Source: Ottowia sp. SB7-C50 (GTDB lineage Bacteria; Pseudomonadota; Gammaproteobacteria; Burkholderiales; Burkholderiaceae_C). Taken from it: a stretch of DNA of 64,000 nucleotides. The stretch is taken from NCBI RefSeq assembly GCF_033110285.1, contig NZ_CP136995.1, forward strand, positions 3,547,736 to 3,611,735. The letters are read 5' to 3'. Position 1 is the stretch's first letter. Each line of letters starts with the position of its first letter. The notes beneath the pieces are model-generated. The model was given only the letters and a program-made list of their open reading frames with translations. It searched no databases and had not been told where the DNA came from. A program made the position numbers and the translations under genes. Of the stretch, positions 16,632 to 25,869 are shown piece by piece.

Positions 16632-16724
16632 CGTCATTCCCGCAAAGGCGGGAATCCAAGGGCGTTCACGACAGGGCGCATCTGATCACGGACGCATGGA
16701 TTCCTGCCTTCGCGGGAATGACAA
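16632..16724. repeat. Family B paired inverted repeat
   Basis: Unit CGTCATTCCCGCAAAGGCGG plus GAATCCA, then about 38 bp of variable sequence, then the unit in reverse (TGGATTCCTGCCTTCGCGGG plus AATGAC). Each unit is itself a small hairpin. The same layout recurs at 39877-39962 and 48959-49044. The space between the DUF2855 and M48 genes holds nothing else recognised. Confidence 0.85.
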
Positions 16725-16762
16725 CTCCAACGGCACGCACTCAGTGCCGCCGTAGCGCCACT

Positions 16763-17707
16763 TCACCAACGCGGCACCGCTTCGTCGCGCAACTGGCCGC
16801 GCCGCTCGGCGTAGTCGGGCAGCACGCTTTCCACGTGCTGCCAGAAGCGCGGGCTGTGGTTCATCTCGCGCAGGTGGGCCAGCTCGTGCACCACCACATA
16901 GTCGATCACCGATTCACGAAAGTGGATCAGCCGCCAGTTCAGGCGGATCGAGCCGTCGGCGCTGGCGCTGCCCCAGCGCGTGCCGGCCGACGACAGACTC
17001 ATGCGCTGCCAGCGCACCCCCAGTTGCGGCGCAAAGTGGTCCAGCCGCGCGGTGAACACGCGGCGCGCCTGGCGCATCAGCCAGGCCTGCGTGGTATCGC
17101 GCCATTGCTCAGGCGTGGCGGTGTGCGGCAGGCCGACGTGCAGGGCCAGCCGCGGCGCGTCGGGCGCGTCGGGCGCGTCGGGCGCGTCGGCATCGGATTC
17201 GACCAGCACCGCGCCGCCGCGGCCGTGGCGCTGGCGCGGGTCCAGCACCAAGGTCACCGACTGGCCCAGAAAAGGCAGCGTGGCGCCGGGCTTCCATTCG
17301 ATGCGGTTGGACTCGATGCGCTGATGCCGCTCGCGCGCCTCGCCCAGCTTGGCGACGATCCAGCGCTCTTTTTCGCGCAGCGCGGCTTCGACTTCGTGTA
17401 CCGGCGTCCAGCGTGGCGCACGCACGCTCAAGCCCTCGGCACCGACCGTAAAACCGATGGTGCGCCGCTGGCCGCGCCGAAATTCGTAGTGCACCCGCGC
17501 ATGCGCGAAGTGGATGGCGCGGTTGGCGCGCGGGTGGGCGAAATGGGCTGGCGCGAGCGCATCGTTCAACAGCACCGCAGGCTCGTTTGCTATTGATTGA
17601 GTAGCTGCTTGCGTTTGTTCAGCAAGCGCTGGAGGCGTTTTTTCTTCAGAGGGATGGGCGGCCGGCGCGACGCCGAACAGGTCCAGCACCAGCTGCCGCA
17701 TGGCCAT
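16763..17707 (-). CDS. M48/YgjP-like metallopeptidase (DUF45)
   Basis: A 314-aa protein with the zinc signature VVHELAHLREMNHSPRFW in the C-terminal third, characteristic of YgjP/DUF45 peptidases; WGSASADGSIRLNWRLIHF precedes it as usual. Two low-complexity insertions stand out: a four-copy DAP repeat (about residue 175) and a Q/A-rich linker near residue 30 whose DNA matches the dispersed repeat family. It begins 8 nt after plsC ends and lies downstream of the glyS-gmhB-plsC block, as in related genomes. Physiological substrate unknown. ATG 17707 and 17701 are both possible. Confidence 0.83.
   Translation of the reverse strand: MAMRQLVLDLFGVAPAAHPSEEKTPPALAEQTQAATQSIANEPAVLLNDALAPAHFAHPRANRAIHFAHARVHYEFRRGQRRTIGFTVGAEGLSVRAPRWTPVHEVEAALREKERWIVAKLGEARERHQRIESNRIEWKPGATLPFLGQSVTLVLDPRQRHGRGGAVLVESDADAPDAPDAPDAPRLALHVGLPHTATPEQWRDTTQAWLMRQARRVFTARLDHFAPQLGVRWQRMSLSSAGTRWGSASADGSIRLNWRLIHFRESVIDYVVVHELAHLREMNHSPRFWQHVESVLPDYAERRGQLRDEAVPRW
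17155..17190. repeat. 9-bp tandem repeat x4 inside the M48 gene
   Basis: Four exact copies of GCGCGTCGG, encoding the DAP repeats on the minus strand. The multiple-of-three unit means copy-number change would keep the frame. Confidence 0.9.
17587..17646. repeat. Family A repeat inside the M48 coding region
   Basis: TGCTATTGATTGAGTAGCTG, CTTGCGTTTGTTCAGCAAGCGCT and a T-rich tail. It keeps the reading frame open and encodes the linker ALAEQTQAATQSIANEP. Base composition is clearly lower in GC than the rest of the gene. Confidence 0.7.
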
Positions 17708-17715
17708 GCGCGGCC

Positions 17716-18492
17716 TCAGTCCTCGCCGGGCTTCAGGCGCGACAGCCGCGCCTCGCCGGTGGGGTAGGCCTCGGGGTCCAGACGCAGCATCTCGGCCTCG
17801 ATCCAGGCTTCGACTTCGCGCATCAGCTCATCCGGCTTGCGGCCCACGCTGGGAATGGCCGGGCCGATGGAGATGTCGACGATGCCCGGCTGCTTGACGA
17901 ACGCCTTGCGCGGCCAGCATTTGGCGCTGGTGACGGCGATGGGGATCACCGGCGCGCCGCATTCGATGGCCAGCCGCGTGCCGCCCGAGCGGTACTTGCC
18001 CTTTTCGCCGCGCGGGATGCGCGTGCCTTCGGGGAACATGATGATCCACACGCCCTCGGCCAGCAGGCGCCGGCCCTGGCTGACGACCTTGGCGAAGGCC
18101 TCGCTGCGCTTGCTGCGGTCGATGTGGATCATGTCGAGCCGCGCCATGGCCCAGCCGAAGAACGGGATGTAGAGCAGCTCGCGCTTGAAGACGTAGGCCA
18201 GCGGGTGCGGCATGAGCGCGGGCATGCTGAACGTTTCCCACGTGGACTGGTGCTTGACCAGCAGCACGGCCGGCGCCTTCTCGCCGACGGGCAGGTTTTC
18301 CATGCCGGTGACGCGGTTGCGGATGCCCAGGATCCAGCCGCCCGCCCACACCGCGCAGCGCAGCCAGCCGGCGCACATCCAGTACAGCCGCGTGCTGCTG
18401 ACGAAGGGCGAGGCGATCAGCACCGCCAGCGCCCACGGTACGACGGTGACGGCCATCCACAGCAAGTGCAGCACCGAGCGAATCAGGTTCAT
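17716..18492 (-). CDS. plsC: 1-acyl-sn-glycerol-3-phosphate acyltransferase
   Basis: A 258-aa inner-membrane enzyme that adds the second acyl chain to lysophosphatidate, giving phosphatidic acid. The N-terminus has a long hydrophobic segment (LLWMAVTVVPWALAVLIASP). Motif I is KHQSTWETF, an H(X)4E variant of the usual H(X)4D, and motif III is FPEGTRIPRGEKGKY. GAPVIPIAVTS forms motif IV. I use ATG 18492; an upstream TTG at 18531 lies in repeat-like DNA. Located between gmhB and the M48-type gene in a conserved Burkholderiales order. Confidence 0.88.
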   Translation of the reverse strand: MNLIRSVLHLLWMAVTVVPWALAVLIASPFVSSTRLYWMCAGWLRCAVWAGGWILGIRNRVTGMENLPVGEKAPAVLLVKHQSTWETFSMPALMPHPLAYVFKRELLYIPFFGWAMARLDMIHIDRSKRSEAFAKVVSQGRRLLAEGVWIIMFPEGTRIPRGEKGKYRSGGTRLAIECGAPVIPIAVTSAKCWPRKAFVKQPGIVDISIGPAIPSVGRKPDELMREVEAWIEAEMLRLDPEAYPTGEARLSRLKPGED

Positions 18493-18563
18493 GGTGGTTT
18501 CGGCTTCGAGCGCCTGCGGGGCAAGCGTCAACAGCTACATATTCTATAGCTTCAGGCGGGTGG

Positions 18564-19172
18564 TCAAGGCGCGGCTGGCAGCGCCGCGTCGGGTTCGGCG
18601 CGGCCGCCGGCCGGCTGCGCGGCGGCCTCGGCGTCGGCGATGAAGGCGGTGGCAAAGGCGGCCAGATCGTCGTGCACGCGCGTGCCGGGCGGGTAGTCGG
18701 GCGGCAGCGCGCCGACCGGTGGCGCACCCTTGCCGGTGCGCACCAGGTGCGGGATGCAGCCGGCGGCGGCCGCGGCCTGCGCGTCGCGCACGCTGTCGCC
18801 CACGGCATGCACCTGGCGCAGATCGACCTTGTAGCGCTCGCCAATCTGCTGGAACAGGCCGGGCAGCGGCTTGCGGCAGGTGCAGCCGTCGTCGGGCGTG
18901 TGGGGACAGTAGAAGATCGCCTCGACCCGCCCGCCGACGGCGGCCAGCTGCTTGTTCATTCGCGCGTGGATGGCGTTGAGCGTGGCCGTGTCGAACAGCC
19001 CGCGCCCCAGCCCCGGCAGGTTGGCCGCGATCACCACGTGGTAGCCCGCGTGGTTGAGCCGGGCAATGGCGTCCAGCGCGCCGGGCAGCGCCTCCCACTC
19101 GTCGGGCGACTGGATGTAGCCTTCGCGCTCGACGCAGAGTGTGCCGTCGCGGTCGACGATGACGAGTTTCAT
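18564..19172 (-). CDS. gmhB: D-glycero-beta-D-manno-heptose-1,7-bisphosphate 7-phosphatase
   Basis: A 202-aa HAD-family phosphatase acting in ADP-heptose synthesis for LPS inner core. The nucleophile motif is VDRDGTLCVEREGYI; motif II, usually SNQ, here reads AANLPGLGRG; the zinc-binding loop is CPHTPDDGCTCRKP and the acidic motif IV lies in HAVGDSVRDAQAA. Position beside plsC and glyS is the conserved arrangement. The SNQ to ANL change at motif II is unusual and may affect activity. The C-terminal tail (after about residue 185) is longer than in E. coli. Confidence 0.87.
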   Translation of the reverse strand: MKLVIVDRDGTLCVEREGYIQSPDEWEALPGALDAIARLNHAGYHVVIAANLPGLGRGLFDTATLNAIHARMNKQLAAVGGRVEAIFYCPHTPDDGCTCRKPLPGLFQQIGERYKVDLRQVHAVGDSVRDAQAAAAAGCIPHLVRTGKGAPPVGALPPDYPPGTRVHDDLAAFATAFIADAEAAAQPAGGRAEPDAALPAAP

Positions 19173-19179
19173 GCGGACA

Positions 19180-19827
19180 TTATCGGCCTGGCGCCGGGCC
19201 GGGCGCGGCGTCGGCGCGCGGCGCGGCGGGCGCGTCCGAGCCGGTCACCACCTCGCCCCACAGGCGCCCGCGCGCGCGTTGCAGCGTCAGCACGTGGCCG
19301 CGCGGCAGCGCCCGCGCGTCGGCGCCTTCCAGCAGCACGCGGCGTGGCGTGTCGTCGCCCTGCAGTTGCAGCAGCGCCAGCGCGCCGCCCGGGCCGCGCT
19401 CGCTGCTGGGCTGGGGGCGCGCCTCCAGCACGCGCGCGCTGACCGGCGGCAGCGACGTGCGCAGCGCGCCGTTGGTATGGCGCAGCAGCAGGCCCACGGC
19501 CAGCGCGGCCCACAGGCCGATCCACAGCGCCGCCGCCCACGGCCTGACGCGCGCCCAGCCCAGGCGCCGGACCAGCCACCGCGCCAGCAAGGCGCCGCCA
19601 ACCACCACCCCCAGCGCGGCCAGCACCGGCCAGCTGGCCTGCCAGATCAGCGCCTGGACAGCCGCATCGGCATCGGCCGCGCCTGCGCCGCCCACGCGCG
19701 CCGCCACCAGCGGCTGCGCGGACGGCCAGCGCTCGGCCAGCGTGGTCAGCATGACGTGCAGCGCCGTCACGGCGAACGGCGGCGCGAACAGCAGCCAGGC
19801 GCTGCGGGTGGTGGCGTTGGCGCTCAT
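19180..19827 (-). CDS. hypothetical membrane protein
   Basis: A 215-aa protein not recognised by family. Three hydrophobic segments are apparent in the first half (AWLLFAPPFAVTALHVML, WPVLAALGVVVGGALLARW, PWAAALWIGLWAALAVGLLL), then a soluble C-terminal domain with VLTLQRARGRLWGEVV. The MSANATT start at 19827 is chosen over an upstream start at 19881 that would enter the Family C repeat. It is squeezed between glyS and gmhB on the same strand, 7 nt from gmhB, so it is probably in that operon. Confidence 0.7.
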   Translation of the reverse strand: MSANATTRSAWLLFAPPFAVTALHVMLTTLAERWPSAQPLVAARVGGAGAADADAAVQALIWQASWPVLAALGVVVGGALLARWLVRRLGWARVRPWAAALWIGLWAALAVGLLLRHTNGALRTSLPPVSARVLEARPQPSSERGPGGALALLQLQGDDTPRRVLLEGADARALPRGHVLTLQRARGRLWGEVVTGSDAPAAPRADAAPGPAPGR

Positions 19828-19857
19828 GTTCTTGGGGCCATGGCGCCGCCGCGCGCC

Positions 19858-19966
19858 GCCCACGGCCGCGCAGCAGGCCATCCCAGCGGCCGCCGTGGAA
19901 CGGGCTTGGCCCGGCCACGGGCGGCGTCGCCCTGGGGGGAAGCCGCGAAGCGGCTCAGGGGGAGCG
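19858..19966 (-). repeat. Family C post-stop repeat, 3' of glyS
   Basis: On the minus strand it begins directly after the glyS TGA with CTCCCCCTGAGCCGCTTCGC and continues through GGCCGTGG..GGCCTGCTGCGCGGCC-like sequence. Closely similar to the elements at 10984, 59031 and 60977. Confidence 0.7.
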
Positions 19967-22103
19967 TCATGCAGCGAGGCGTGACAGGTCGGCCACGCGG
20001 TTCATCGCCTGGTGCAGCGTCTTCAGCAGGCCCAGGCGGTTGAGCCGCACGTCGGTCTGCTCGGCGTTGACCATGACGTCGTCGAAGAAGGCGTCGACCG
20101 GCGCGCGCAGGGCGCTCAGCGTCTGCAGCGACGCGGTGTAGTCACCGGCGTCGAACTGCGCGTTGGCGCCGGGCACGGTCTGCTGCATGGCGTCGTACAG
20201 CGCGCGCTCGGCGCCGTCGGTCAGCAGGGCGGGGTTGACGTGGGCATCCACCGCGCCTTCGGCTTCGGCCTTTTTCAGGATGTTGCCGATGCGCTTGTTG
20301 GCCGCCGCCAGCGCGGGCGCTTCGGGCAGCCGGGCGAAGGCGCGCACGGCGTCGAGCGCCTTGGGCATCTCGCCCCACATCGGGCGCGCGGCGATCACGG
20401 CATCGGCTTCCTGCGCGCTGTAGCCCTGGTCGCGCAGGTAGGTGGCCACGCGCTCGTGGATGAAGGTCAGCAACTGTTCGTTGCTCTTGGCCGCGTCGGG
20501 CAGCAGCGCACCAAAACGCTGCGCCGCCGAGCCGAGCAGTTCGGTCAGGTTCAGCGGCAGCTTCTTTTCGACCAGCATGCGGATCACGCCCAGCGCGTGG
20601 CGACGCAGCGCAAACGGGTCCTTGTCGCCCGTCGGCAGGTTGCCAATGCCGAACATGCCGACCAGCGTTTCCAGCTTGTCGGCCAGCGCCACCACCGTGC
20701 CCACCTGGCCACGCGGCAGCTCGTCGCCGGCAAAACGCGGCTTGTAGTGGTCTTCGATAGCGAAGGCGATGTCTTCGGTCAGGCCGTCGTGGCGCGCGTA
20801 GTAGCCGCCCATCACGCCTTGCAGCTCGGGAAATTCGCCCACCATGTCGGTCAGCAGGTCGGCCTTGGCCAGCGCCGCCGCCTGGTCGGCCTTGTCGGCC
20901 AGCAGGGCGTCTTTCAGCTGCTCGCCGATGGCGCGCGCGATGGCGCGCACGCGCTCGGTGCGCTCGCCTTGCGTGCCCAGCTTGTTGTGATAGACCACCT
21001 TGGCCAGTTGCGGCACGCGCGATTCGAGCGTCTTCTTGCGGTCCTGGTCGAAGAAGAACTTGGCGTCGGCCAGGCGCGGGCGCACCACGCGCTCGTTGCC
21101 TTCGATGACCGCGCTGGCGTCCTTGGGGCTGATGTTGCTGACGATGAGGAACTGGTGGGTCAGCTTGCCGGCCGCGTCAAGCAGCGGAAAGTACTTCTGG
21201 TTGGCCTTCATGGTGAGGATCAGGCACTCTTGCGGCACGGCCAGAAACTCGGGCTCGAACTGGCACACCAGCACGTTGGGGCGCTCGACCAGCGCTGTGA
21301 CCTCGTCCAGAAGCGCTTCATCTTCGATAGCGCGCAGCCCTTGTCCAGCCCGCGCAGCCGCCGCTTCAAGCTGCGAAACGATGGCGGCGCGCCGCTCGTC
21401 GAAGCTGGCGATGACAGCGCCTTTGTCGCGCAGCGTGTCGGCGTAGCGGTCGGCGTCGACGATGGCGATGGGATCGGCCACGGCCTCGAAGCGGTGGCCG
21501 TGCGTGGCGCGGCCGGCCTGCAGGCCCAGCGCCGTCACCGGCACCACGCTGCTGCCGTGCAGCGCCACCAGCCCGTGCGCCGGGCGCACGAACTGCACGC
21601 TGTCCCAGCCGGGCAGCGGCGTGCCTTCCTGCAGCTGGTAGGTCATGACCTTGGGGATGGGCAGCTTGCCGATCGCCTCGTTCAAGGCTTTCTGCAGGCC
21701 GGTGTCCAGCGTCGCGCCGGTGATCAGCGTGTCGAGAAACAGCGCCTCGGCCTTGCCGTCCAGGGCGCGCTGAAGCTGCGGCACCACCGACGGGTCGGCC
21801 CCCACAGCCTGCAGCTTCTTGAGCAAGGCGGGCGTGGGCTGGCCGGCGGCGTCCAACGCCACGCTCACGGGCATCAGCTTCTGCTGCACCGTGCGGTCGG
21901 CCGCCTTGGCCGCCACCTGCGTGATGTGCGCGGCCAGCCGGCGCGGGCTGGCGTAGGGCGTAACGACCGAGTCGGCGGCCGTGAGGCCCTGGGCCTTGAG
22001 CTGCTCGAACAGCGTGGCGGCAAAGGCCTCGCCCAGCTTTTTCAGCGCTTTGGGGGGGCAGTTCTTCGACGAAGAGTTCGACAAGGAGGTTGGGGGTAGT
22101 CAT
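19967..22103 (-). pseudogene. glyS: glycine--tRNA ligase beta subunit with +1 frameshift
   Basis: Beta subunit (about 711 aa) of the alpha2beta2 glycyl-tRNA synthetase; it supplies tRNA recognition in the complex with GlyQ. The ATG at 22103 starts MTTPNLLVELFVEELPP and overlaps the TGA of the upstream PIN gene (ATGA). After 17 codons the frame breaks in a run of seven C (22052-22058) where six are expected; removing one base joins it to KALKKLGEAFAATLFEQL and the rest of an intact protein. Landmarks: YASPRRLAAHI, KMPIPKVMTY-like segment, FLAVPQECLILTMKANQKYF, RLADAKFFFDQDRK and the C-terminal anticodon domain. Because the gene is essential, a sequencing error is the likeliest cause. Confidence 0.9.
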
Positions 22104-22543
22104 GCGATCTTGAATCCGAAATCCACGGGGTAAACGCCCAGGCCGCGTGCGGCATCCTGCATCACCCCATCCAGTGTGGCGATTTCGGTGCAACCCAGGC
22201 GACGCGCGGCGGCCAGATGCAAGGCATCGGGACCGCGCAATTTGCTGTCGGCCTGCGCGCACAGATCGGCGGCCAGGTCGAAGTCTTCGGTCAGCAGCGG
22301 TTCGGCGTAGGCAGTCAACAACAGGCGGCGCCCGGTGTGCAGCGCCACCGAGGCTTCCTGCGCGTTCAACTGGCGGCTGCGCTGCTTGATTGAAATGGCG
22401 TTGGCCAACTCGGTACGAACCCAGGGTGTGACGATGAGTGGTTGGTGCGCACCGGTGCGATACCAGCCCAGGAGGCATTCTGTTTCCGGCTCTGGGCAAA
22501 TCAGCGCCATCAAAACGCTGGTATCGAGGTAAATGTGGGCCAC
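22100..22543 (-). CDS. PIN-domain toxin of a type II toxin-antitoxin pair
   Basis: A 147-aa PIN-domain protein: IYLDTSVLMALI at the N-terminus, the glutamate in WVRTELANAIS, KLRGPDALHLAAARR with its aspartate, and IATLDGVMQDAAR at the end, the four acidic positions of VapC-like nucleases. The start is GTG 22543, 16 nt after the antitoxin stop; no ATG is available. The stop overlaps the glyS ATG, so the toxin lies within the glyQ-glyS transcription unit. RNA target unknown. Confidence 0.87.
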   Translation of the reverse strand: MAHIYLDTSVLMALICPEPETECLLGWYRTGAHQPLIVTPWVRTELANAISIKQRSRQLNAQEASVALHTGRRLLLTAYAEPLLTEDFDLAADLCAQADSKLRGPDALHLAAARRLGCTEIATLDGVMQDAARGLGVYPVDFGFKIA

Positions 22544-22559
22544 GGTCGCTACGGCTTCT

Positions 22560-22841
22560 TCAATAGCCTTGATCGCGCATGAAGCGCACCACCGAACGGC
22601 CCATCGGCAAGTTGCGGTGCAGCGCCTCCAGCTCGGCCACCATCTGCTCGCGCGTAGGCGCGGGCGGCCCGGCATCGGCTGGCGACAGTTCCAGTCGCCC
22701 GGCCTCGGACACGCGCGCTTGCAAGGCGCTGCCTTCTTCCACGCCCAGCCGGCGCGCCAATTCCGCCGGCAGGCGCACCGCCAGGCTGTTGCCCCAGCGG
22801 CCGACGCTCAGCTCCAGCCTGGTCAGGTCGTTCGCGCCCAT
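22560..22841 (-). CDS. AbrB/MazE-type antitoxin
   Basis: A 93-aa protein with a swapped-hairpin AbrB/SpoVT fold: LSVGRWGNSLAVRLPAELAR, then VEEGSALQARVSEAGRLELSP. The C-terminal tail (REQMVAELEALHRNLPMG) would bind the toxin. It is the upstream partner of the PIN gene. A 20-bp palindrome just before its start is the likely autoregulatory site. Confidence 0.87.
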   Translation of the reverse strand: MGANDLTRLELSVGRWGNSLAVRLPAELARRLGVEEGSALQARVSEAGRLELSPADAGPPAPTREQMVAELEALHRNLPMGRSVVRFMRDQGY

Positions 22842-22855
22842 GGTGTGATCCTTGA

Positions 22856-22875
22856 TGTAGATACGTGTATCTACA
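22856..22875. promoter_or_regulatory. palindromic operator of the glyQ-glyS-embedded toxin-antitoxin pair
   Basis: TGTAGATA, a 4-nt centre CGTG, and TATCTACA, with perfect arms. It lies 15 nt before the antitoxin ATG and just after the glyQ stop. AbrB-type antitoxins commonly bind such arms. Function inferred from position and symmetry. Confidence 0.65.
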
Positions 22876-22883
22876 TTATGCGC

Positions 22884-23789
<906 letters not shown>

Positions 23790-24054
23790 GTCGGCGCCTG
23801 CGGACGAAACCGACCATTTTACGTGCAGGTAAAGGCGATTGAAAACGGCGTCGCCCTTGCGCGGCAAGCGTACGACGCTATGGTTTTAGAAGTTTTCTAG
23901 AACGCAAAAGGCGCGAAGATGGCAAAAGCCGCAGAAGCTATCTCCAGCAAGACTTCTGCGGGTTTTGCGAGACCTTTGCGCTCTTTGCGTTCAAAAAGAT
24001 TCACCACCAAATTCGAACGCAGCGCCCGCGCAATCAGCGGTTGCAGCTATGAAT
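23790..24054. other. gene-free spacer between fabB and glyQ
   Basis: No gene or convincing promoter is seen here. About 23898-24000 is an inverted repeat listed separately; the rest is short flanking sequence. Confidence 0.6.
23898..24000. repeat. Family D inverted repeat (GAACGCAAAAGG type)
   Basis: Left arm GAACGCAAAAGGCGCGAAGA and GGCAAAAGCCGCAGAAG, short centre, right arm CTTCTGCGGGTTTTGC and CTTTGCGCTCTTTGCGTTC. A long imperfect hairpin, lower in GC than its surroundings. A related element lies at 37477-37590. Confidence 0.75.
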
Positions 24055-25275
24055 TCAGGAGTCAAGCCTGCGCAGCACCAGGCTGGCGTTGGTACCACCA
24101 AAGCCGAAGCTGTTGGACAGCACGGTGCGCAGCTCGGCATCGCGCGTCTGCGTCACCAGCGGCATGCCGCCCAGCGCCGGGTCGGGCGTGTCGACGTTGA
24201 CCGAGCCGGCGATGAAGCCCTTTTGCAGCATGATGAGGCAGTAGATCGCCTCCTGCACGCCGGTGGCGCCCAGCGAATGGCCGGTGAGCGACTTGGTGGA
24301 CGAGAACGGCGGCACGCGGTCGCCAAACAGCGCCTGCATGGCGCGCACTTCCTGCATGTCGCCCACGGGGGTCGAGGTGCCGTGCGTGTTGATGTAGTCG
24401 ACGCCGCCGTCGATGCCCTCCAGCGCCTGCTTCATGCACGCGATGGCGCCGTCGCCCGAGGGGGCGACCATGTCCTCGCCGTCACTGGTGGCGCCAAAGC
24501 CGACCACCTCGGCCAGGATGGTGGCACCGCGCGCCTGCGCGTGGGCCAGCGATTCAAGCACCACCGCGCCACCGCCGCCGGCAATGACAAAGCCGTCGCG
24601 GTTCGCGTCGTAGGCGCGCGAGGCTTTTTCGGGCGTCTCGTTGTACTTGGCCGACATGGCGCCCATGCCGTCGAACAGCAGCGCCATGCCCCAGCTCAAT
24701 TCCTCGCCGCCGCCGGCAAACATCACGTCCTGGTTGCCCCAGGCGATCTGCTGCGCCGCCGCGCCGATGCAGTGCGCCGACGTGCTGCACGCCGAGGTGA
24801 TCGAATAGTTGATGCCGCGCACCTTGAAGTTGGTGGCCAGGCAGGCCGACACGGTGCTGCTCATGCAGCGCGTGACCTGGTAGGGTCCCACGCGGCGGAT
24901 GCCTTTTTCGCGCAGCGTGTCGGCGGCCTCGATCTGGTTGGCCGGCGAGCCGCCGCCCGATCCCATGATGAGGCCGGTGCGCGGGTGGCTGACCTGTTCA
25001 GGCGTCAGGCCCGACTGCTGGATCGCGTCTTCCAGTGCGATCTGCGCGTAGGCCGCCGCATCGCCCATGAAGCGCAGCTGCTTGCGGTCGATGCGCGATT
25101 CGATGTCGATGTCGGGCTTGCCGCCGACCTGGCTGCGCAGGCCCAGCTGCGTGAATTCGGGGATGGCGCGAATGCCGCTGCGCCCTTCGCGCAGCGACTG
25201 CTCCACCGTCTGCAGGTCGTTGCCGATGCACGAGACGATGCCCGCGCCGGTGATCACCACACGTTGCCGGGTCAT
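24055..25275 (-). CDS. fabB: beta-ketoacyl-ACP synthase I
   Basis: A 406-aa condensing enzyme that elongates unsaturated acyl-ACPs. The active-site cysteine is in [14 protein letters not shown]; the two histidines are in [13 protein letters not shown] and [14 protein letters not shown]; the glycine-rich end is [31 protein letters not shown] supports FabB over FabF. It overlaps fabA by ATGA, forming the standard fabAB unit for unsaturated fatty acids. Confidence 0.94.
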   Translation of the reverse strand: MTRQRVVITGAGIVSCIGNDLQTVEQSLREGRSGIRAIPEFTQLGLRSQVGGKPDIDIESRIDRKQLRFMGDAAAYAQIALEDAIQQSGLTPEQVSHPRTGLIMGSGGGSPANQIEAADTLREKGIRRVGPYQVTRCMSSTVSACLATNFKVRGINYSITSACSTSAHCIGAAAQQIAWGNQDVMFAGGGEELSWGMALLFDGMGAMSAKYNETPEKASRAYDANRDGFVIAGGGGAVVLESLAHAQARGATILAEVVGFGATSDGEDMVAPSGDGAIACMKQALEGIDGGVDYINTHGTSTPVGDMQEVRAMQALFGDRVPPFSSTKSLTGHSLGATGVQEAIYCLIMLQKGFIAGSVNVDTPDPALGGMPLVTQTRDAELRTVLSNSFGFGGTNASLVLRRLDS

Positions 25276-25796
25276 GCTGCGCTTTCCTGGCCGTCGCCTT
25301 CGCGCAGGAACAGACCCACGCGCAGGTCGTTGGCCACGTAGATTTCCTTGCCGTCGGCCAGCAGGCGCGCGTCGCCGATGGCCATGTTCAGCTTGCGCTT
25401 GATGACGCGCTTGATGTCGATTTCGTAGCGCACCCGCTTCACGTCGGGGCCGACCTCGCCGGTGAACTTGACCTCGCCCGCGCCCAGCGCGCGCCCGCGC
25501 CCGGGCAGGCGCAGCCAGGTCAGGTAAAAGCCGATCAGCTGCCACATGGCGTCCAGCCCCAGGCAGCCGGGCATCACCGGGTCGCCCTGGAAGTGGCAGG
25601 CGAAGAACCACAGGTCGGGCTTCACGTCCAGCTCGGCCTCGATGCGGCCCAGCCCGTGGGCGCCGCCATCGCCGTCGATGTGCGTGATGCGGTCGAACAT
25701 CAGCATCGGCGGCAGCGGCAGGCGGCCCGCGTCGGGGCCGAACAGGCGTCCTTCGCCCGAGGCAATGAGTTGGTCGTAGGAAAAGGATTCGGCCAT
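25272..25796 (-). CDS. fabA: 3-hydroxydecanoyl-ACP dehydratase/isomerase
   Basis: A 174-aa hotdog enzyme that dehydrates 3-hydroxydecanoyl-ACP and isomerises it to cis-3-decenoyl-ACP, the branch point to unsaturated fatty acids. The active site is visible in [26 protein letters not shown] sequence with catalytic His and Asp. Length fits E. coli FabA (172 aa). It is translationally coupled to fabB. The 73-nt gap to lnt is GC-rich with no clear promoter by eye. Confidence 0.95.
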   Translation of the reverse strand: MAESFSYDQLIASGEGRLFGPDAGRLPLPPMLMFDRITHIDGDGGAHGLGRIEAELDVKPDLWFFACHFQGDPVMPGCLGLDAMWQLIGFYLTWLRLPGRGRALGAGEVKFTGEVGPDVKRVRYEIDIKRVIKRKLNMAIGDARLLADGKEIYVANDLRVGLFLREGDGQESAA

Positions 25797-25869
25797 GGGG
25801 CCGATTGTGCCTTAAGCCCTTTGCCGCACCGCCGGATTGGCCGCCGCGTGGGGCGCGTTGGCGGCCGCG

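Noticed and set aside
21310..21375. GATAGCGCGCAG...CGCGCAGCC in glyS as a Family A copy
   Set aside because: Too diverged from the consensus arms and within a conserved coding region.
20012..22099. Large plus-strand frame opposite glyS
   Set aside because: Codon shadow of glyS; no recognisable domain.
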